DNA of 64,000 bases, taken from contig NZ_MUXW01000019.1 in NCBI RefSeq assembly GCF_002015085.1, forward strand, positions 1-64,000, in the 5' to 3' direction. Shown here piece after piece: positions 1 through 9,785 of this stretch. The stretch is from Glaesserella parasuis. Lineage in GTDB: Bacteria > Pseudomonadota > Gammaproteobacteria > Enterobacterales > Pasteurellaceae. The position numbers were made by a program, and so were the translations under genes. Position 1 is the first letter of the stretch. The number at the start of each line of letters is the position of its first letter. The notes beneath the pieces were generated by a model. The model was not told the origin of the DNA. It made no database searches and worked only from the letters and a program-made list of their open reading frames with translations.

Positions 1-179
1 ATGCACAATGCAAAGCTGAATTTTCGTTTTAGATAACCAAGATGGTCGGTCAGTTCATCATTTAACGCGGCCTCGACGGTAATTTTCTTGAGCATCCGTG
101 AAAATTGATTGAGGTCTTCTGGTGTTTTTAGGTTTTTGGCAAATTCCGCTTCCAAGGCGTGAAGTTGTTTTTCGTTCAT
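1..179 (-). pseudogene. IS256-family transposase, N-terminal part only
   Basis: Reading from the ATG at 177-179 on the minus strand, the protein starts MNEKQLHALEAEFAKNL and continues with KTPEDLNQFSRMLKKITVEA and LNDELTDHLGY. This is the typical start of IS256-group transposases (COG3328). Family members normally continue with EKHQ plus a basic stretch after HLGY. Here the frame continues as LKRKFSFALC, which does not fit. Either the transposase is interrupted around position 30-35 or the assembled contig ends in a repeat. The catalytic DDE region would lie outside the window. Confidence 0.65.
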
Positions 180-250
180 AATAAAATACCTGTGTCTGAA
201 TGTATTATCTCAGAAACAGGTATTTACACAAATTGTGGGAGAGGCTCACC
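1..250 (-). mobile_element. End of an IS256-family insertion sequence (partial)
   Basis: The window opens inside an IS256-like element: a transposase N-terminus on the minus strand followed by its upstream terminal region. The outer end is probably near 238-250, where the run tgtgggagaggctcaccc looks like a terminal inverted repeat. Between the transposase start and that end lies an 11/12 inverted repeat, ACCTGTGTCTGA/TCAGAAACAGGT, at about 189-222. The rest of the element is outside the window, so exact ends and the target duplication cannot be fixed. Confidence 0.6.
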
Positions 251-296
251 CATTTAGCTTCATCTCACTCAATGTATAAAAGAATTGCTGAAGCAT
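246..296 (-). pseudogene. Very short truncated ORF with a strong ribosome binding site
   Basis: The minus strand carries AAGGAGG at 304-310, seven bases before an ATG at 294-296. The frame reads MLQQFFYTLSEMKLNG and stops at a TGA that lies in the presumed IS end (gaggctcaccc). The strong Shine-Dalgarno sequence suggests a real gene start cut off by the insertion. I do not recognise the encoded sequence. It could also be a short leader peptide. A second possible mini-ORF (MPKSYVRKER) starts further upstream on the same strand. Confidence 0.3.
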
Positions 297-350
297 GCTT
301 TAACCTCCTTACCTCTCCTTACGGACGTAGCTTTTCGGCATAGCGTAGTG

Positions 351-360
351 CCCCCCCCCC
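351..360. repeat. Homopolymer tract of 10 C (G on the minus strand)
   Basis: Ten consecutive C residues lie between the end of rpoH and the truncated ORF at 246-296, about 55 bases upstream of that ORF's start on the minus strand. G tracts of this length are classic slipped-strand phase-variation sites in Pasteurellaceae. Here the tract would lie in a promoter or leader rather than inside a coding region. Confidence 0.6.
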
Positions 361-423
361 TATTATTGAGTATCCAAGTTTTATTCAAAGCACTAGGTAT
401 TTTTTCTATATGCCTTTTGTCTA

Positions 424-1377
424 CTATGTTATATCGTAAGTAATTACATCCTTAATTTTTTTTAAAGCTTGATTTTCTAACTGTCTTACCCTTTCAGCAG
501 AAATATTATATTGAGCCGCTAACTCGTGTAAAGTGGCCTTATTTTCATCAAGCCAACGAGTTTTAATAATATTTTGACTACGTTCATCTAGTTGTGCTAA
601 TGCATAAGCTAATTGAGCAGTTGCCCTTCCGCTATACTCTTCATATTCTAATTCATCTACAAAATTTGAAGATTCATCTTCAAGATACATGGAGGGAACA
701 TAATTATCATCGTCATCATCCCCTACAGAGGTATCAAAGCCTATATCCTGTCCTACCATTCTAGACTCCATTTCTTTGACATCATCTGTAGAGACTCCCA
801 ATTCTTCTGCGACTTTTCTAATTTCCTCTTCATTAAACCATGCCAAACGTTGCTTATTTTTACGCAAATTAAAGAATAGTTTGCGTTGAGATTTTGTTGT
901 AGCAACTTTTACAATACGCCAGTTTTTTAAAACATATTCATGTATTTCTGCTTTTACCCAATGTACCGCAAAAGAAGCAAGACGAACACCGATCTCTGGG
1001 TTAAAACGTTTTACCGCTTTCATTAAGCCAATGTTCCCTTCTTGAATTAAATCCGCTAACGGTAATCCATAACCTAAGTAACCTCTAGCGATATACACAA
1101 CAAAACGCAAATGAGACATGATTAACTGCTTAGCAGCATCAAGATCTTCATCATAATAAAAGCGCTCCGCTAACTCCTTCTCTTGCTCAGCTGTTAAAAC
1201 TGGATATTGATTTGCCATTCTAATATAACTATCCAGCGTCGCTCCCTGAGGCACTAACATATTATTTGTGATACAAATATTTGAAGCATTATTGTCAATA
1301 TCAACTAGCTCTGCATCTTTAGAGTCAATAAATTCTGTATCATCCACTTCGAGTTCATCAAACTTTTTCATTTTCAC
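424..1377 (-). CDS. rpoH: RNA polymerase sigma-32 (heat shock) factor RpoH
   Basis: Sigma-70 family factor that directs RNA polymerase to heat-shock promoters. Region 2.1-2.4 is clear: residues 88-150 contain [40 protein letters not shown] and the [12 protein letters not shown] segment. The sigma-32-specific RpoH box QRKLFFNLR is at about 164-172. The C-terminal region 4.2 helix-turn-helix ([18 protein letters not shown]) closes the protein. At 317 residues it is longer than the usual 281-285, because about 40 acidic residues precede the normal family start near MLVPQG. The upstream start is supported by AAGGGG just before it. It could be the main RpoH with an extension or a divergent paralogue; no other rpoH is in the window. 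Confidence 0.9.
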   Translation of the reverse strand: MKMKKFDELEVDDTEFIDSKDAELVDIDNNASNICITNNMLVPQGATLDSYIRMANQYPVLTAEQEKELAERFYYDEDLDAAKQLIMSHLRFVVYIARGYLGYGLPLADLIQEGNIGLMKAVKRFNPEIGVRLASFAVHWVKAEIHEYVLKNWRIVKVATTKSQRKLFFNLRKNKQRLAWFNEEEIRKVAEELGVSTDDVKEMESRMVGQDIGFDTSVGDDDDDNYVPSMYLEDESSNFVDELEYEEYSGRATAQLAYALAQLDERSQNIIKTRWLDENKATLHELAAQYNISAERVRQLENQALKKIKDVITYDIT

Positions 1378-1428
1378 CCCTTAATCTCCATATGTATACT
1401 ATCATAGAGTATTGAATGTATATCTAAA

Positions 1429-2337
1429 TTAATACTTGTTCCTTTTAGCTCTTGGATGAGCCAAATCGTAAATTCTCGCCAAATACTGGAAATCAAGATG
1501 CGTATAAATTTGTGTTGTCGAAAGACTACTGTGCCCAAGTAGTTCTTGCACCGCTCGTAAATCTTGACTTGCTTCTAACATATGCGTTGCGAAAGAGTGG
1601 CGTAATTTATGGGGGTGAAGGTGGGTATCCAATGCTTGCTTTTGCCCCCATTTTTTCATCGCCAACTGAATAGAGCGGTGGGAAAGTCGCCCACCACGCT
1701 GATTAAGAAAAACGGCGTTGTCTTTTGGGTGAAACTGCCCACGTACTGCAAGCCACTGTTCAATTGCATCTAATGCTTTAGAACCAATCGGCACAATACG
1801 TTCTTTGTTTCCTTTACCGAGCAATCTCACTTCACGGTTAGGTAAATCCATATCGCCTAAATCTAACCCTTGTAATTCAGACAAACGTAGCCCAGAGCTG
1901 TACATCAATTCCATCATTGCCACATCTCGTAGATCAAGCGGTTCGTTACTGTCTATATTTAGCAACTGCCCGATCTGTTCCGCATCAATATTTTTAGGAA
2001 GATGCTTATTGGCTTTAGGTGATTTTATTCCTAAGGTGGGGTTTACTTTTAATTCCCCTTGCTTCACCAAAAACGCCAAAAACTGACGTAGTGCCACCAA
2101 CCGTAAACCAATACTTTTTGCACTTAACCCTTGTTTATGGCTTTGTGACAAAATCCAACGTACCGTCGATGCATCAAGCTCTTGCCAACAAGTAATTTCT
2201 GCTTGCTGTAACATTTCGCAAACCACTCGTAGTTGGCGTTGATAATTGCTGAGCGTATGGGGGCTTACTTGCTTTTCAATGCGTAAAAAGTCCCAATACA
2301 GTTGGGTTTGATGGTAAAGGAAGTTGCTCATAGACAA
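1429..2337 (-). CDS. xerC: Site-specific tyrosine recombinase XerC
   Basis: XerC and XerD together resolve chromosome dimers at dif. All catalytic residues of the tyrosine recombinase family are visible: R151 in [10 protein letters not shown]175 in [10 protein letters not shown]243 and R246 in [14 protein letters not shown]269 in LLGHSSLST, and the nucleophile Y278 in TQIYTHL. The N-terminal SAM-like core-binding domain covers about residues 1-100. The HPRAKRNK tail and overall similarity favour XerC over XerD. The open frame starts at a TTG directly after the stop of the upstream gene (2338); an ATG at 2329-2331 (MSNFLY) is an equally good or better start. The gene follows the 96-residue ORF without a gap, so they are probably cotranscribed. 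Confidence 0.93.
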   Translation of the reverse strand: MSMSNFLYHQTQLYWDFLRIEKQVSPHTLSNYQRQLRVVCEMLQQAEITCWQELDASTVRWILSQSHKQGLSAKSIGLRLVALRQFLAFLVKQGELKVNPTLGIKSPKANKHLPKNIDAEQIGQLLNIDSNEPLDLRDVAMMELMYSSGLRLSELQGLDLGDMDLPNREVRLLGKGNKERIVPIGSKALDAIEQWLAVRGQFHPKDNAVFLNQRGGRLSHRSIQLAMKKWGQKQALDTHLHPHKLRHSFATHMLEASQDLRAVQELLGHSSLSTTQIYTHLDFQYLARIYDLAHPRAKRNKY

Positions 2338-2628
2338 TTAAGCCAAACCTAACTTACCAATTTTTACACCAATATTGCCCAGTGCAACTGGCCCAAGATA
2401 TTCCGCCAAGAATTTAAACAGTTCATCAACACTGTGAAAAATGCAATGGGTTTGCACTTCATTTTCGACTTTACGGGTAAATTCGTAGCTGACTTTGTTC
2501 GCATCAATGTGAGCGGTGAGATTTAAATAAACCGTTTCAAAATAGTGGCTCATTGCCCCTTCTAACCCTGGATCGCTGATACGTACGTCCCACTGATTAC
2601 TGAATAACACTTCGCTTTTGACTGACAT
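2338..2628 (-). CDS. Small conserved Pasteurellaceae protein (possibly DUF5377)
   Basis: A 96-residue protein directly upstream of and abutting xerC, preceded by AAGAGG before its ATG. There is no signal peptide, membrane segment or catalytic motif. It has acidic and aromatic residues in the first half (SNQWDVRISDPGLEG) and a Gly/Lys-rich end (LGNIGVKIGKLGLA). The position next to xerC suggests the small Pasteurellaceae family I remember as DUF5377, but I could not check this. Function unknown; translational coupling to xerC is likely. Confidence 0.7.
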   Translation of the reverse strand: MSVKSEVLFSNQWDVRISDPGLEGAMSHYFETVYLNLTAHIDANKVSYEFTRKVENEVQTHCIFHSVDELFKFLAEYLGPVALGNIGVKIGKLGLA

Positions 2629-2652
2629 TTTTTTACCTCTTAATATGTTGTG

Positions 2653-3297
2653 TTAAATATCGATTTTATCTAAACCAATAAATTTCGCTTTCGGAAAATG
2701 TTGTTGTAAATAATTTAATAAATAGATTTCTGTATTTTGACTGATCAATGAATCTTGATCAAGATAACGATTATAAACCAGTGCTTCTAAAGGAATTTGA
2801 TATTGTTGGCACGTCATCAAACTGAGTAATGTGTGATTAATACTGCCTAATTTACCTGAACTAACCAAAATGAGCGAATACTGCTGTGTTTTTAAATAAT
2901 CTAAGGTGGTTCTCGTTTCGGTATAAGGCACAGCCAGTCCACCAGCCCCTTCTAACAAAACATAATCATACTTTTGTCTTAATTGATTTACTGCATTGGT
3001 AATTTTATTTTCATCAATTTCCGTATGCGCTAAACGTGCCGCTAAATGTGGCGAACAAGGATAAGGAAAAACATAAGGGCAAGTTAAACCTGCTTTATCT
3101 TCAGGCAATAAATCAATGCCTTGAATTTTACGATGCACTAAAATATCGGCCGCAATTCCTTCACCGCCGGTTTGAATCATTTTTTGCGTAATCACGGAAA
3201 AACCTTGTTCCTGCAATGTCTTAGCATAAAAACCTGTTGCAATGGTTTTTCCTACATCCGTATCAATACCCGATACAAAAATCACTTTACCAAGCAT
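2653..3297 (-). CDS. bioD: Dethiobiotin synthase BioD
   Basis: ATP-dependent carboxylation and ring closure of 7,8-diaminopelargonate to dethiobiotin, the penultimate step of biotin synthesis. The P-loop GIDTDVGKT is at residues 10-18. The acidic active-site loop LLEGAGGLAVPY is near residue 114, and 214 residues is a normal length. It is the last gene of bioA-F-G-C-D and overlaps the end of bioC by 11 bases, which indicates translational coupling. Confidence 0.93.
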   Translation of the reverse strand: MLGKVIFVSGIDTDVGKTIATGFYAKTLQEQGFSVITQKMIQTGGEGIAADILVHRKIQGIDLLPEDKAGLTCPYVFPYPCSPHLAARLAHTEIDENKITNAVNQLRQKYDYVLLEGAGGLAVPYTETRTTLDYLKTQQYSLILVSSGKLGSINHTLLSLMTCQQYQIPLEALVYNRYLDQDSLISQNTEIYLLNYLQQHFPKAKFIGLDKIDI

Positions 3298-4060
3298 GTT
3301 GTTTCCTTTTTTTACGAGCCATTACATAAAGTGGCGTATAAGTTAATGTAACGCCTAAATCCTGCTGAAATCGCGTACGATAACGCTGTTCAAACTGCAT
3401 TAGACGATTGTCCGACCATTTAGACGGATCAATAATGCTTACCCCTGTTTTATTCAAATGAGTTAGTACTGATAATGCACAATCAAAATAAAGGGGAATT
3501 TCTTCCATTGTTAAAACAAGAACTTCAAATCCATCGGCTAATAATTTATACCATTCGTCTTCGGTGGGATAAGTTAATCCCGTTTTAAGCAGATACTTAA
3601 TTTCATAAAGATTTTTAGGCGAAAATGTATTAAACAATAAAATACCGTCATCATTCAGTATGTTAGCCGTCTTTTTTAGGAAGTTCGCTTCATTTTCAAA
3701 CCATTGAATTGCAGAAGCGGAAATCACCAAATCATAACCTATGCCGAAATTTTCCCGCTCCGCGTCGCCGAAGTGATAATGTACCGAAGAATAAGGTAAT
3801 TTTTTGCGTAAAGCAGGCTCGTAATCGCGACAAAGATCATTTAGTACTAAACATTCAAACTCACAATGCGACATAAGTTGTTCACTTAACATACCTGTGC
3901 CGCAACCTATTTCAAGTATTTTGCCAAAAGCTTTGCCTTGGGTTGCGAGTAATGCCATCAGCTTTTGTACGATACATTGTTGAGCAATCGCATTATTATC
4001 ATATTCCGATTTTGCTTGTGAAAATCGGATAGCGACTTGCTGTTTATCCACTAACTGCAC
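3287..4060 (-). CDS. bioC: Malonyl-ACP O-methyltransferase BioC
   Basis: Starts biotin synthesis by methylating malonyl-ACP, so that the fatty acid machinery can elongate it to pimeloyl-ACP methyl ester. The SAM-binding motif I ILEIGCGTGML is at about residues 48-58, and motif II-like LVISASAIQWF follows, as in BioC proteins. The start is a GTG that overlaps the end of bioG by 10 bases. Neighbouring bioG supplies the esterase that ends the elongation, so this operon encodes a full BioC/BioG pimeloyl route. Confidence 0.92.
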   Translation of the reverse strand: MQLVDKQQVAIRFSQAKSEYDNNAIAQQCIVQKLMALLATQGKAFGKILEIGCGTGMLSEQLMSHCEFECLVLNDLCRDYEPALRKKLPYSSVHYHFGDAERENFGIGYDLVISASAIQWFENEANFLKKTANILNDDGILLFNTFSPKNLYEIKYLLKTGLTYPTEDEWYKLLADGFEVLVLTMEEIPLYFDCALSVLTHLNKTGVSIIDPSKWSDNRLMQFEQRYRTRFQQDLGVTLTYTPLYVMARKKRKQHAW

Positions 4061-4716
4061 GTCACACCCTCAAGCAGTTTTTGCCAACCGGAAAAGTGAT
4101 TAAAAAGATAATGCTCTGCGTCAATGAGCTGAATTTTTGTTTGTGGTTGATTTTGCCAGTATTCAAGCTGATTTTGTGGCGGGATAATTTTATCTTTGTT
4201 GCCAATAATGGCTTTTTGCCACACTAACAACCCCGTTCGATTATCTTGCATAATACAATCATTTAAGTGCGCTAACTCTTGTTTTACTTCTGTGAAATCT
4301 CGCTTTTCAGGTAACAAGCGGTAATTTTCTAGGGCAATTTTACCGCACATTCTGCGTTCAAATTTTACAAGATTTTCTTCGCTTAAAGATGAAAGCGTAC
4401 CGTCAAACACTGCCGTTGGAATACCAAATTGATCGTGTTTAGGTGCCCCCGTTCCATTGATCGCCACAGCGTAAGTCAAAGGAATAGCATGTAAAACACG
4501 TTCAGCCACCCAAACGCCTAGAGACCAAGCCACCACATAAATTTCTTGATAGCCCGAAAAATCAAATTCAAGATGCAAATCTCGATAATCGTAACAAATC
4601 AGTAAATCAAAATCGTTCGGTAACTCTAAAGATTTCGCAATGCTGATTGGTGTTCCCCAGCCGGAAAAATAGACAAGTAATTTACGTTGTTGGCGTGTAA
4701 TGTGTTGATAACGCAC
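4051..4716 (-). CDS. bioG: Pimeloyl-ACP methyl ester esterase BioG
   Basis: Serine hydrolase that removes the methyl group from pimeloyl-ACP methyl ester, a non-orthologous replacement of BioH. The nucleophile S65 sits in AWSLGVW. A C-terminal histidine is present in DAEHYLFNHF. The 221-residue length and the position between bioF and bioC match the BioG (DUF452) family of Haemophilus and relatives. It lies 12 bases after bioF and overlaps bioC. Confidence 0.9.
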   Translation of the reverse strand: MRYQHITRQQRKLLVYFSGWGTPISIAKSLELPNDFDLLICYDYRDLHLEFDFSGYQEIYVVAWSLGVWVAERVLHAIPLTYAVAINGTGAPKHDQFGIPTAVFDGTLSSLSEENLVKFERRMCGKIALENYRLLPEKRDFTEVKQELAHLNDCIMQDNRTGLLVWQKAIIGNKDKIIPPQNQLEYWQNQPQTKIQLIDAEHYLFNHFSGWQKLLEGVTCS

Positions 4717-4728
4717 GCTTTTCTCCTT

Positions 4729-5874
4729 TTACAAACAGCTAATTAAGCCCATTATATCTTGTTCGGTTAAATCTGCGGTTAATGAGAAACGCAGACGAGC
4801 CGTGCCTTTTGGCACTGTTGGTGGACGAATAGGTAAGCAATAATAGCCTTGTTTTTGCAAATAATCGGCTTTTTCCACCGCTTGCTGATTTTCGCCTAAG
4901 ATATATGGCACGATGCAAGTTTCGCTTAGCAGCGGAAATTCACTTCTTTTCGTCACTTCAGTTCGCAAGATTTGGCTTAATTTCTCAAGATGATGACGCT
5001 TTTCAGTAAATTGCGGTAATTGTTCAAATAAAAAGTAAGTCCAAGCAACATTAATCGGTGGAAGTGCGGTAGAAAAAATTAAAGGACGCATCGTATTGAT
5101 TAAGTATTCTCTTATCTCGCTATCACAAACAAGATAAGCCCCCATAGATGCCAATGCCTTACCAAAAGTCCCCACTAAAAAGTCAATCTCTTGAATACAG
5201 TCGAAGACTTCTGCCATTCCTAAACCTTGCTGCCCGTATACACCTATGGCGTGGGCTTCATCAACATACAGTAGCACATTGGTATAACGTTTTTTGAGTG
5301 CAACTAACTGTTGAAGATCCGCAATATCGCCGTCCATACTAAAAACACTTTCCGTAACAATAATCACTTGTTGGTAGCGCTCTGAATGTGTCTGCAATAG
5401 CTGCTCAAGATGAAGATAATCATTATGCTTATAACGGAAAAAATCCGCCCCGGAAAGTCGAATGCCGTCAATCAAACTGGCATGAGCCAATTTGTCAGCT
5501 AAAATTAAAGTTTGTTTATCCGCCACCGCAGGCAAAATACCGATATTGGCGTGATAGCCGCTATTAAATAATAGAGCGGATTCTCGCTGAAAACGTTGTG
5601 CTAATAGCGTTTCAAAATCCTGATAAATCGGGAAATTGCCTGTTAATAAACGAGAAGATGATGACGTAAGCGGTTGATTTTTACCGATAGATTGCAAAAA
5701 TCTTTCCACCTGTTGTGCATCATTTGCCAAACCCAAATAATCGTTAGACGATAAATTCAACATCGTCAGATCACGAGCAATAACAAATTTTCCCTGATGT
5801 TCAATATCAGGGAGTTGGCGCTTCTGCCCAATTTCAGCTAATTGCTGAAGATGTTGAGTAAATTTATTCACCAT
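4729..5874 (-). CDS. bioF: 8-amino-7-oxononanoate synthase BioF
   Basis: PLP enzyme that condenses pimeloyl-ACP with L-alanine to 8-amino-7-oxononanoate. The PLP lysine is K239 in [10 protein letters not shown], and the cofactor-binding aspartate/histidine pair lies in YVDEAHAIG (about 203-211). At 381 residues it has normal length for the alpha-oxoamine synthase family. It overlaps the end of bioA by 11 bases. Confidence 0.94.
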   Translation of the reverse strand: MVNKFTQHLQQLAEIGQKRQLPDIEHQGKFVIARDLTMLNLSSNDYLGLANDAQQVERFLQSIGKNQPLTSSSSRLLTGNFPIYQDFETLLAQRFQRESALLFNSGYHANIGILPAVADKQTLILADKLAHASLIDGIRLSGADFFRYKHNDYLHLEQLLQTHSERYQQVIIVTESVFSMDGDIADLQQLVALKKRYTNVLLYVDEAHAIGVYGQQGLGMAEVFDCIQEIDFLVGTFGKALASMGAYLVCDSEIREYLINTMRPLIFSTALPPINVAWTYFLFEQLPQFTEKRHHLEKLSQILRTEVTKRSEFPLLSETCIVPYILGENQQAVEKADYLQKQGYYCLPIRPPTVPKGTARLRFSLTADLTEQDIMGLISCL

Positions 5875-7150
5875 ATTCCTCTTTGACCACGGCTAATAAT
5901 TGCTCGGTTAAAAAGCTTAATTGGTTAGGTTCAATAATAAAAGGCGGCATAATATAAATAAGTTTACCAAAAGGACGAACCCAAATTCCCTTTTCTACAA
6001 AGCGTTTTTGTAAAGAAACCATATTGACCGCTTCACGCATTTCCAACACTCCGATCGCCCCTAAAACACGGACTTCAGCAACGGATTTAAACGCTTTAGC
6101 CGGTGCAAGTTCAGCCTTGAGCTGCGCTTCAATTTGATGGACTTTATGTTGCCAATCGCTTTCCAGTAAAAGTGACAGAGATTCATAGGCTACCGCACAA
6201 GCCAGTGGATTCCCCATAAACGTTGGGCCGTGCATAAAGCATTTTGCCTCACCTTCACTGATGGTATGAGCAATATGCTCGGTAGTAATAGTCGCCGCTA
6301 ATGTTAAGTAACCGCCAGTTAATGCTTTGCCGATACAAAGAATATCTGGCACAACATTGGTATATTCTAAAGCAAATAGTTTGCCTGTCCGCCCAAAACC
6401 TGTGGCAATTTCATCAAAAATCAGCAATACACCATACTGATCGCAAAGTTCTCTCGCTCGCTTTAAATACATCGGCGAATAGAAATACATTCCGCCAGCC
6501 CCTTGAACAATGGGTTCTAAAATCAATGCAGCAATTTGGTTTCCTTTATGTGCAAGCAATGCTTTCAATGGTTCAATCGCACTTTCTTGCCATTCTTCAT
6601 CAAATTTAATCGAAGGTTGGGGTAAAAAATGTTGAATAGGTAAGCGGTGACGAAACAAACCGTGCATACCTGTAACAGGATCGCAAATAGACATTGCGTG
6701 CCAAGTATCGCCGTAATAGCCTGATCGTACGGTGGCAAATTGATTTCGATCTTCCCTTTTTGCTTGCCAATATTGCAATGCCATTTTCAATGCCACTTCC
6801 ACCGCCACAGAACCGCTATCGGCAAAAAATATTTTGTTCAATGATTGGGGTAAAATGGTCAGCAATTTTTCCGTTAATTTTACCGCCGGTTCGTGCGTTA
6901 TACCGCCGAACATAATATGGCTCATTTTCGCTAATTGTTCTGTGATTGCGTTGTTTAAACGTGGATGGTTATAACCGTGCAGTGCCGCCCACCATGACGA
7001 CATACCGTCAATGAGCATTCGACCATCTTTAAGGTAAATTTCAACGCCCTTTGCACTTTCCACCGCATAAACAGGGATAGGTTGGGTCATTGATGAATAA
7101 GGATGCCAAATATGCGCTCGGTCAATCTCAATTAATTTGTCTAAATCCAT
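5864..7150 (-). CDS. bioA: Adenosylmethionine-8-amino-7-oxononanoate aminotransferase BioA
   Basis: Class III PLP aminotransferase using S-adenosylmethionine as amino donor to make 7,8-diaminopelargonate. [12 protein letters not shown] is at residues 245-256 and the PLP lysine is K275 in [10 protein letters not shown]. Length is 428 residues, as in Escherichia coli (429). It is the first gene of the bio operon. Only 52 bases separate it from the end of glyS, and a terminator fills most of that space. There is little room for a separate promoter, and no BirA-type operator was seen. Confidence 0.95.
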   Translation of the reverse strand: MDLDKLIEIDRAHIWHPYSSMTQPIPVYAVESAKGVEIYLKDGRMLIDGMSSWWAALHGYNHPRLNNAITEQLAKMSHIMFGGITHEPAVKLTEKLLTILPQSLNKIFFADSGSVAVEVALKMALQYWQAKREDRNQFATVRSGYYGDTWHAMSICDPVTGMHGLFRHRLPIQHFLPQPSIKFDEEWQESAIEPLKALLAHKGNQIAALILEPIVQGAGGMYFYSPMYLKRARELCDQYGVLLIFDEIATGFGRTGKLFALEYTNVVPDILCIGKALTGGYLTLAATITTEHIAHTISEGEAKCFMHGPTFMGNPLACAVAYESLSLLLESDWQHKVHQIEAQLKAELAPAKAFKSVAEVRVLGAIGVLEMREAVNMVSLQKRFVEKGIWVRPFGKLIYIMPPFIIEPNQLSFLTEQLLAVVKEEYGE

Positions 7151-7160
7151 TCTACCACCA

Positions 7161-7190
7161 TAAAAAAGCCCTATTTTGTGAATAGGGCTT
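7161..7190 (-). terminator. Rho-independent terminator of glyS, just before bioA
   Basis: On the minus strand, arms AAGCCCTATT and AATAGGGCTT (7181-7190 and 7166-7175) enclose a 5-base loop and are followed by a T run. It follows the glyS stop by 12 bases and ends about 10 bases before the bioA start. It could limit or attenuate read-through into the biotin operon. Confidence 0.85.
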
Positions 7191-7202
7191 TATCATTTGT
7201 TA

Positions 7203-9272
7203 TTATTGCAGTAACGAAATATCCGCCACCTGTAAGAACAAGTTACGTAAGTTGTTTAGAATTGCTTGACGGTTTTGGCGAAGTTTTGGATCTTCGGCAT
7301 TAACCATCACTTTATCGAAGAAGTTATCCACCACTTCACGTAAACCGGCTAAGCGGTCAAGTGCGGTTTGATATTCGCCTTTTTCAAACAGTGGCACAAG
7401 CTCTGCTTGTAATGTAATTACTTGTTCTGCAAGGGCTTTTTCTTCCGCTTCCACTAATAAAGTGCGGTCGATTTCTGATGAAATTTTGCCTTCTACTTTC
7501 GCTAAAATGTTACTCACACGTTTATTCGCTGCCGCCAATGCTTCTGCACTATCTAATGTACGGAAATGCGACACCGCACGCACACGAGCATCGAAGTCTG
7601 CCGGGCGAGTTGGACGGCGAGCAAGAACCGCTTGGATTACGTCCACTGCAATTCCTTCATCTTGATACCACGCACGGAAACGACCGAGCATAAAGTCCAC
7701 CACTTCTTCTACAACATTGCTGTTGGTGAGCTTGTCGCCAAACAATTTCGCTGAAGTTGCTACTAAATCGCTCAGATCAAGTGGTAAGTTTTTCTCTACA
7801 ATAATGCGTAACGCACCGAGTGCCGCACGGCGTAAAGCGAATGGGTCGGCACTGCCTTTTGGCGCTTGACCGATACCAAAAATACCTGTGAGCGTATCGA
7901 ATTTATCCGCTAACGCAACAGAACTTGCCACCAACGATTTCGGCAACTCATCGCCTGCAAAGCGTGGCATATATTGCTCGTTCAACGCTACCGCCACTTC
8001 TTCATCTTCGCCATCGTGACGAGCATAGTGCATACCCATTACGCCTTGCGTATCGGTAAATTCAAACACCATATTGGTCATTAAATCACATTTTGACAAC
8101 AAGCCGGCACGTTTCGCCTTGGTTTCATCGGCACCAATTTGTTTTGCAATTTCGCCTGCAAGTTGTTCAATGCGAGCGGTTTTGTCACGCAAGGTGCCAA
8201 GTTGTTGTTGGAACAACACTGTTTCTAAACGTGGTAACTGATCTTCCAAACGCTGTTTTAAGTCGGTTTTGAAGAAGAATTCCGCATCGGTCAAACGTGG
8301 ACGCACCACTTTTTCGTTCCCTTCGATGATTTTGCTTGGATCTTCAGGATTGATGTTCGACACAAAGATAAAGTGCGGTAGCAATTTGCCGTCTTTATCG
8401 TAAATCGGGAAGTATTTTTGGTCGCCTTTCATTGTGTAAACCAATGCTTCCGCAGGCACAGCAAGGAAACGTTCTTCAAATTTTGCTGCCAACACGTCTG
8501 GATATTCCACCAAAGAAGTCACTTCGTCTAACAACTCTTCTTCAATATCCGCCACGCCACCTAAAGCGGCCGCTTTTTCTTGGGCTTTTGCAAGAATTAA
8601 CGCTTTACGCTCGTTGAAGTCCGCAACCACTGAGCCTTTTTCTTTTAACAACGCAGGGTATTGATCGGCGTGGCTGATTTGGAACTCACGCTCGCCTAAG
8701 AAACGGTGACCACGAATAGTCGTGCCGCTTGCAATACCTAAAATTTCGCCTTCAATCAGCTCATCGCCTAACAATAAGGTCACGGTGTGAACAGGACGCA
8801 CGAACTGCTCGGTTTTATCGCCCCAACGCATTGTTTTCGGGATAGGCAATTTCGCCAAAGCATTGCTAATCATACCGACTAACAAGTTTTTGGTCGGTTG
8901 ACCTTCAATCACCGCACGGTGAACCAGCCATTCGCCTTTATCGGTAGCAATACGCTCCGCCTGCTCAACGGTAATACCACAGCCTTTCGCCCAGCCTTCC
9001 GCTGCTTTGGTCGGCTTACCTTCCGCATCAAACGCCGCCGACACCGCCGGACCTCGTTTTTCCACTTCTTTGCTTGGCTGACTAGTCGCAAGCCCCAATA
9101 CTTTCACCGCTAAACGGCGAGGTGCTGCAAACCATTCCACTTTGTCAAAGCTCAAACCCGCTTGGTTTAATTCCGCTTCAACATTCTCCGCAAACGCGGT
9201 CGCTAATTTTTTGAGTGCCTTCGGTGGCAACTCTTCTGTGCCGATCTCGGCGAGGAAGTTTTGTGTTGTCAT
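7203..9272 (-). CDS. glyS: Glycyl-tRNA synthetase beta subunit GlyS
   Basis: Beta subunit of the tetrameric alpha2beta2 glycyl-tRNA synthetase; it recognises tRNA-Gly and pairs with GlyQ encoded upstream. It begins [19 protein letters not shown], the family signature, and has the normal length of 689 residues. The C-terminal part contains the HD-like and anticodon-binding regions. glyQ is on the same strand upstream, but a glutaredoxin-like gene and a hairpin-rich 235-base spacer lie between them. Confidence 0.97.
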   Translation of the reverse strand: MTTQNFLAEIGTEELPPKALKKLATAFAENVEAELNQAGLSFDKVEWFAAPRRLAVKVLGLATSQPSKEVEKRGPAVSAAFDAEGKPTKAAEGWAKGCGITVEQAERIATDKGEWLVHRAVIEGQPTKNLLVGMISNALAKLPIPKTMRWGDKTEQFVRPVHTVTLLLGDELIEGEILGIASGTTIRGHRFLGEREFQISHADQYPALLKEKGSVVADFNERKALILAKAQEKAAALGGVADIEEELLDEVTSLVEYPDVLAAKFEERFLAVPAEALVYTMKGDQKYFPIYDKDGKLLPHFIFVSNINPEDPSKIIEGNEKVVRPRLTDAEFFFKTDLKQRLEDQLPRLETVLFQQQLGTLRDKTARIEQLAGEIAKQIGADETKAKRAGLLSKCDLMTNMVFEFTDTQGVMGMHYARHDGEDEEVAVALNEQYMPRFAGDELPKSLVASSVALADKFDTLTGIFGIGQAPKGSADPFALRRAALGALRIIVEKNLPLDLSDLVATSAKLFGDKLTNSNVVEEVVDFMLGRFRAWYQDEGIAVDVIQAVLARRPTRPADFDARVRAVSHFRTLDSAEALAAANKRVSNILAKVEGKISSEIDRTLLVEAEEKALAEQVITLQAELVPLFEKGEYQTALDRLAGLREVVDNFFDKVMVNAEDPKLRQNRQAILNNLRNLFLQVADISLLQ

Positions 9273-9507
9273 TTTGTTTTTTCTCTTTAAATTTAACCTT
9301 TTATTTTGCTTATTAATTCTCTCAAACAGAACTACATTATTCGCCTTTTCAACGCCAATTTAATTCGGTACGCAGTGAGACCCGAATTTGCAAAATCTCT
9401 ATCAAATTTTACCGCATCCCCCATACTAACGTATGGGGTTACGCATAGTGCGGTTGCTCCGCAACCTATTTTACTTGTCGCAGAGCGACAACACTATATT
9501 TAACCTA
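9273..9507. other. Spacer with three perfect small inverted repeats
   Basis: The 235 bases between glyS and the glutaredoxin-like gene hold three stem-loops in 75 bases: CCCCATAC/GTATGGGG at 9419-9438, GGTTGC/GCAACC at 9452-9466, and TTGTCGC/GCGACAA at 9475-9491. None has a clear T run on the minus strand, so simple termination is not obvious. They may process or stabilise the glyQ-glyS transcript or be insertions of small repeats. No ORF is supported here. Confidence 0.55.
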
Positions 9508-9771
9508 TTACGTCAGTGCTAGGGCTAACTCAGCTAAATCCAACACCACTCTCTCATCTTCCAACACCAACGCAGGAATGCCGATATAGCCATTGGCTTT
9601 GACGTGATCAAATGCAGGGTGGTTATCGCGAAGTTTTAAAAAAGCTTTTAAATTTGCACCGCCTGTAGTCATTTCGCGTTCTTCGTAGTCAATACCAAGA
9701 CGTTGTAATTCAGCGACAAATGGGGCGGTGTCAGGACACCAGTGGGCGAAATATAAAACTGGTTTTTGCAT
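9508..9771 (-). CDS. Glutaredoxin-like thioredoxin-fold protein
   Basis: A protein of 87 residues from the ATG at 9769-9771, preceded by AAAGGAAAA; the frame is open further upstream, but without a better ribosome binding site. MQKPVLYFAHWCPDTAPFV matches the first strand and active-site loop of glutaredoxin-like proteins. The usual CxxC is CPDT here, so it would be monothiol-like. IGIPALVLEDE supplies the conserved cis-proline, and LAELALALT ends the fold. It lies between glyQ and glyS on the same strand. The substrate is unknown. Confidence 0.78.
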   Translation of the reverse strand: MQKPVLYFAHWCPDTAPFVAELQRLGIDYEEREMTTGGANLKAFLKLRDNHPAFDHVKANGYIGIPALVLEDERVVLDLAELALALT

Positions 9772-9785
9772 AATTTTTCCTTTGT

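Noticed and set aside
413..430. Sixteen identical bases (TTTTGTCTACTATGTT) at the ends of rpoH and plsY (54310-54325)
   Set aside because: About one such match is expected by chance in 64 kb on both strands with low G+C; both are coding ends without shared context, so no attachment site is proposed.
7462..9363. Several plus-strand frames opposite glyS
   Set aside because: Shadows of the high-scoring glyS frame; arginine- and serine-rich translations typical of antisense reading.
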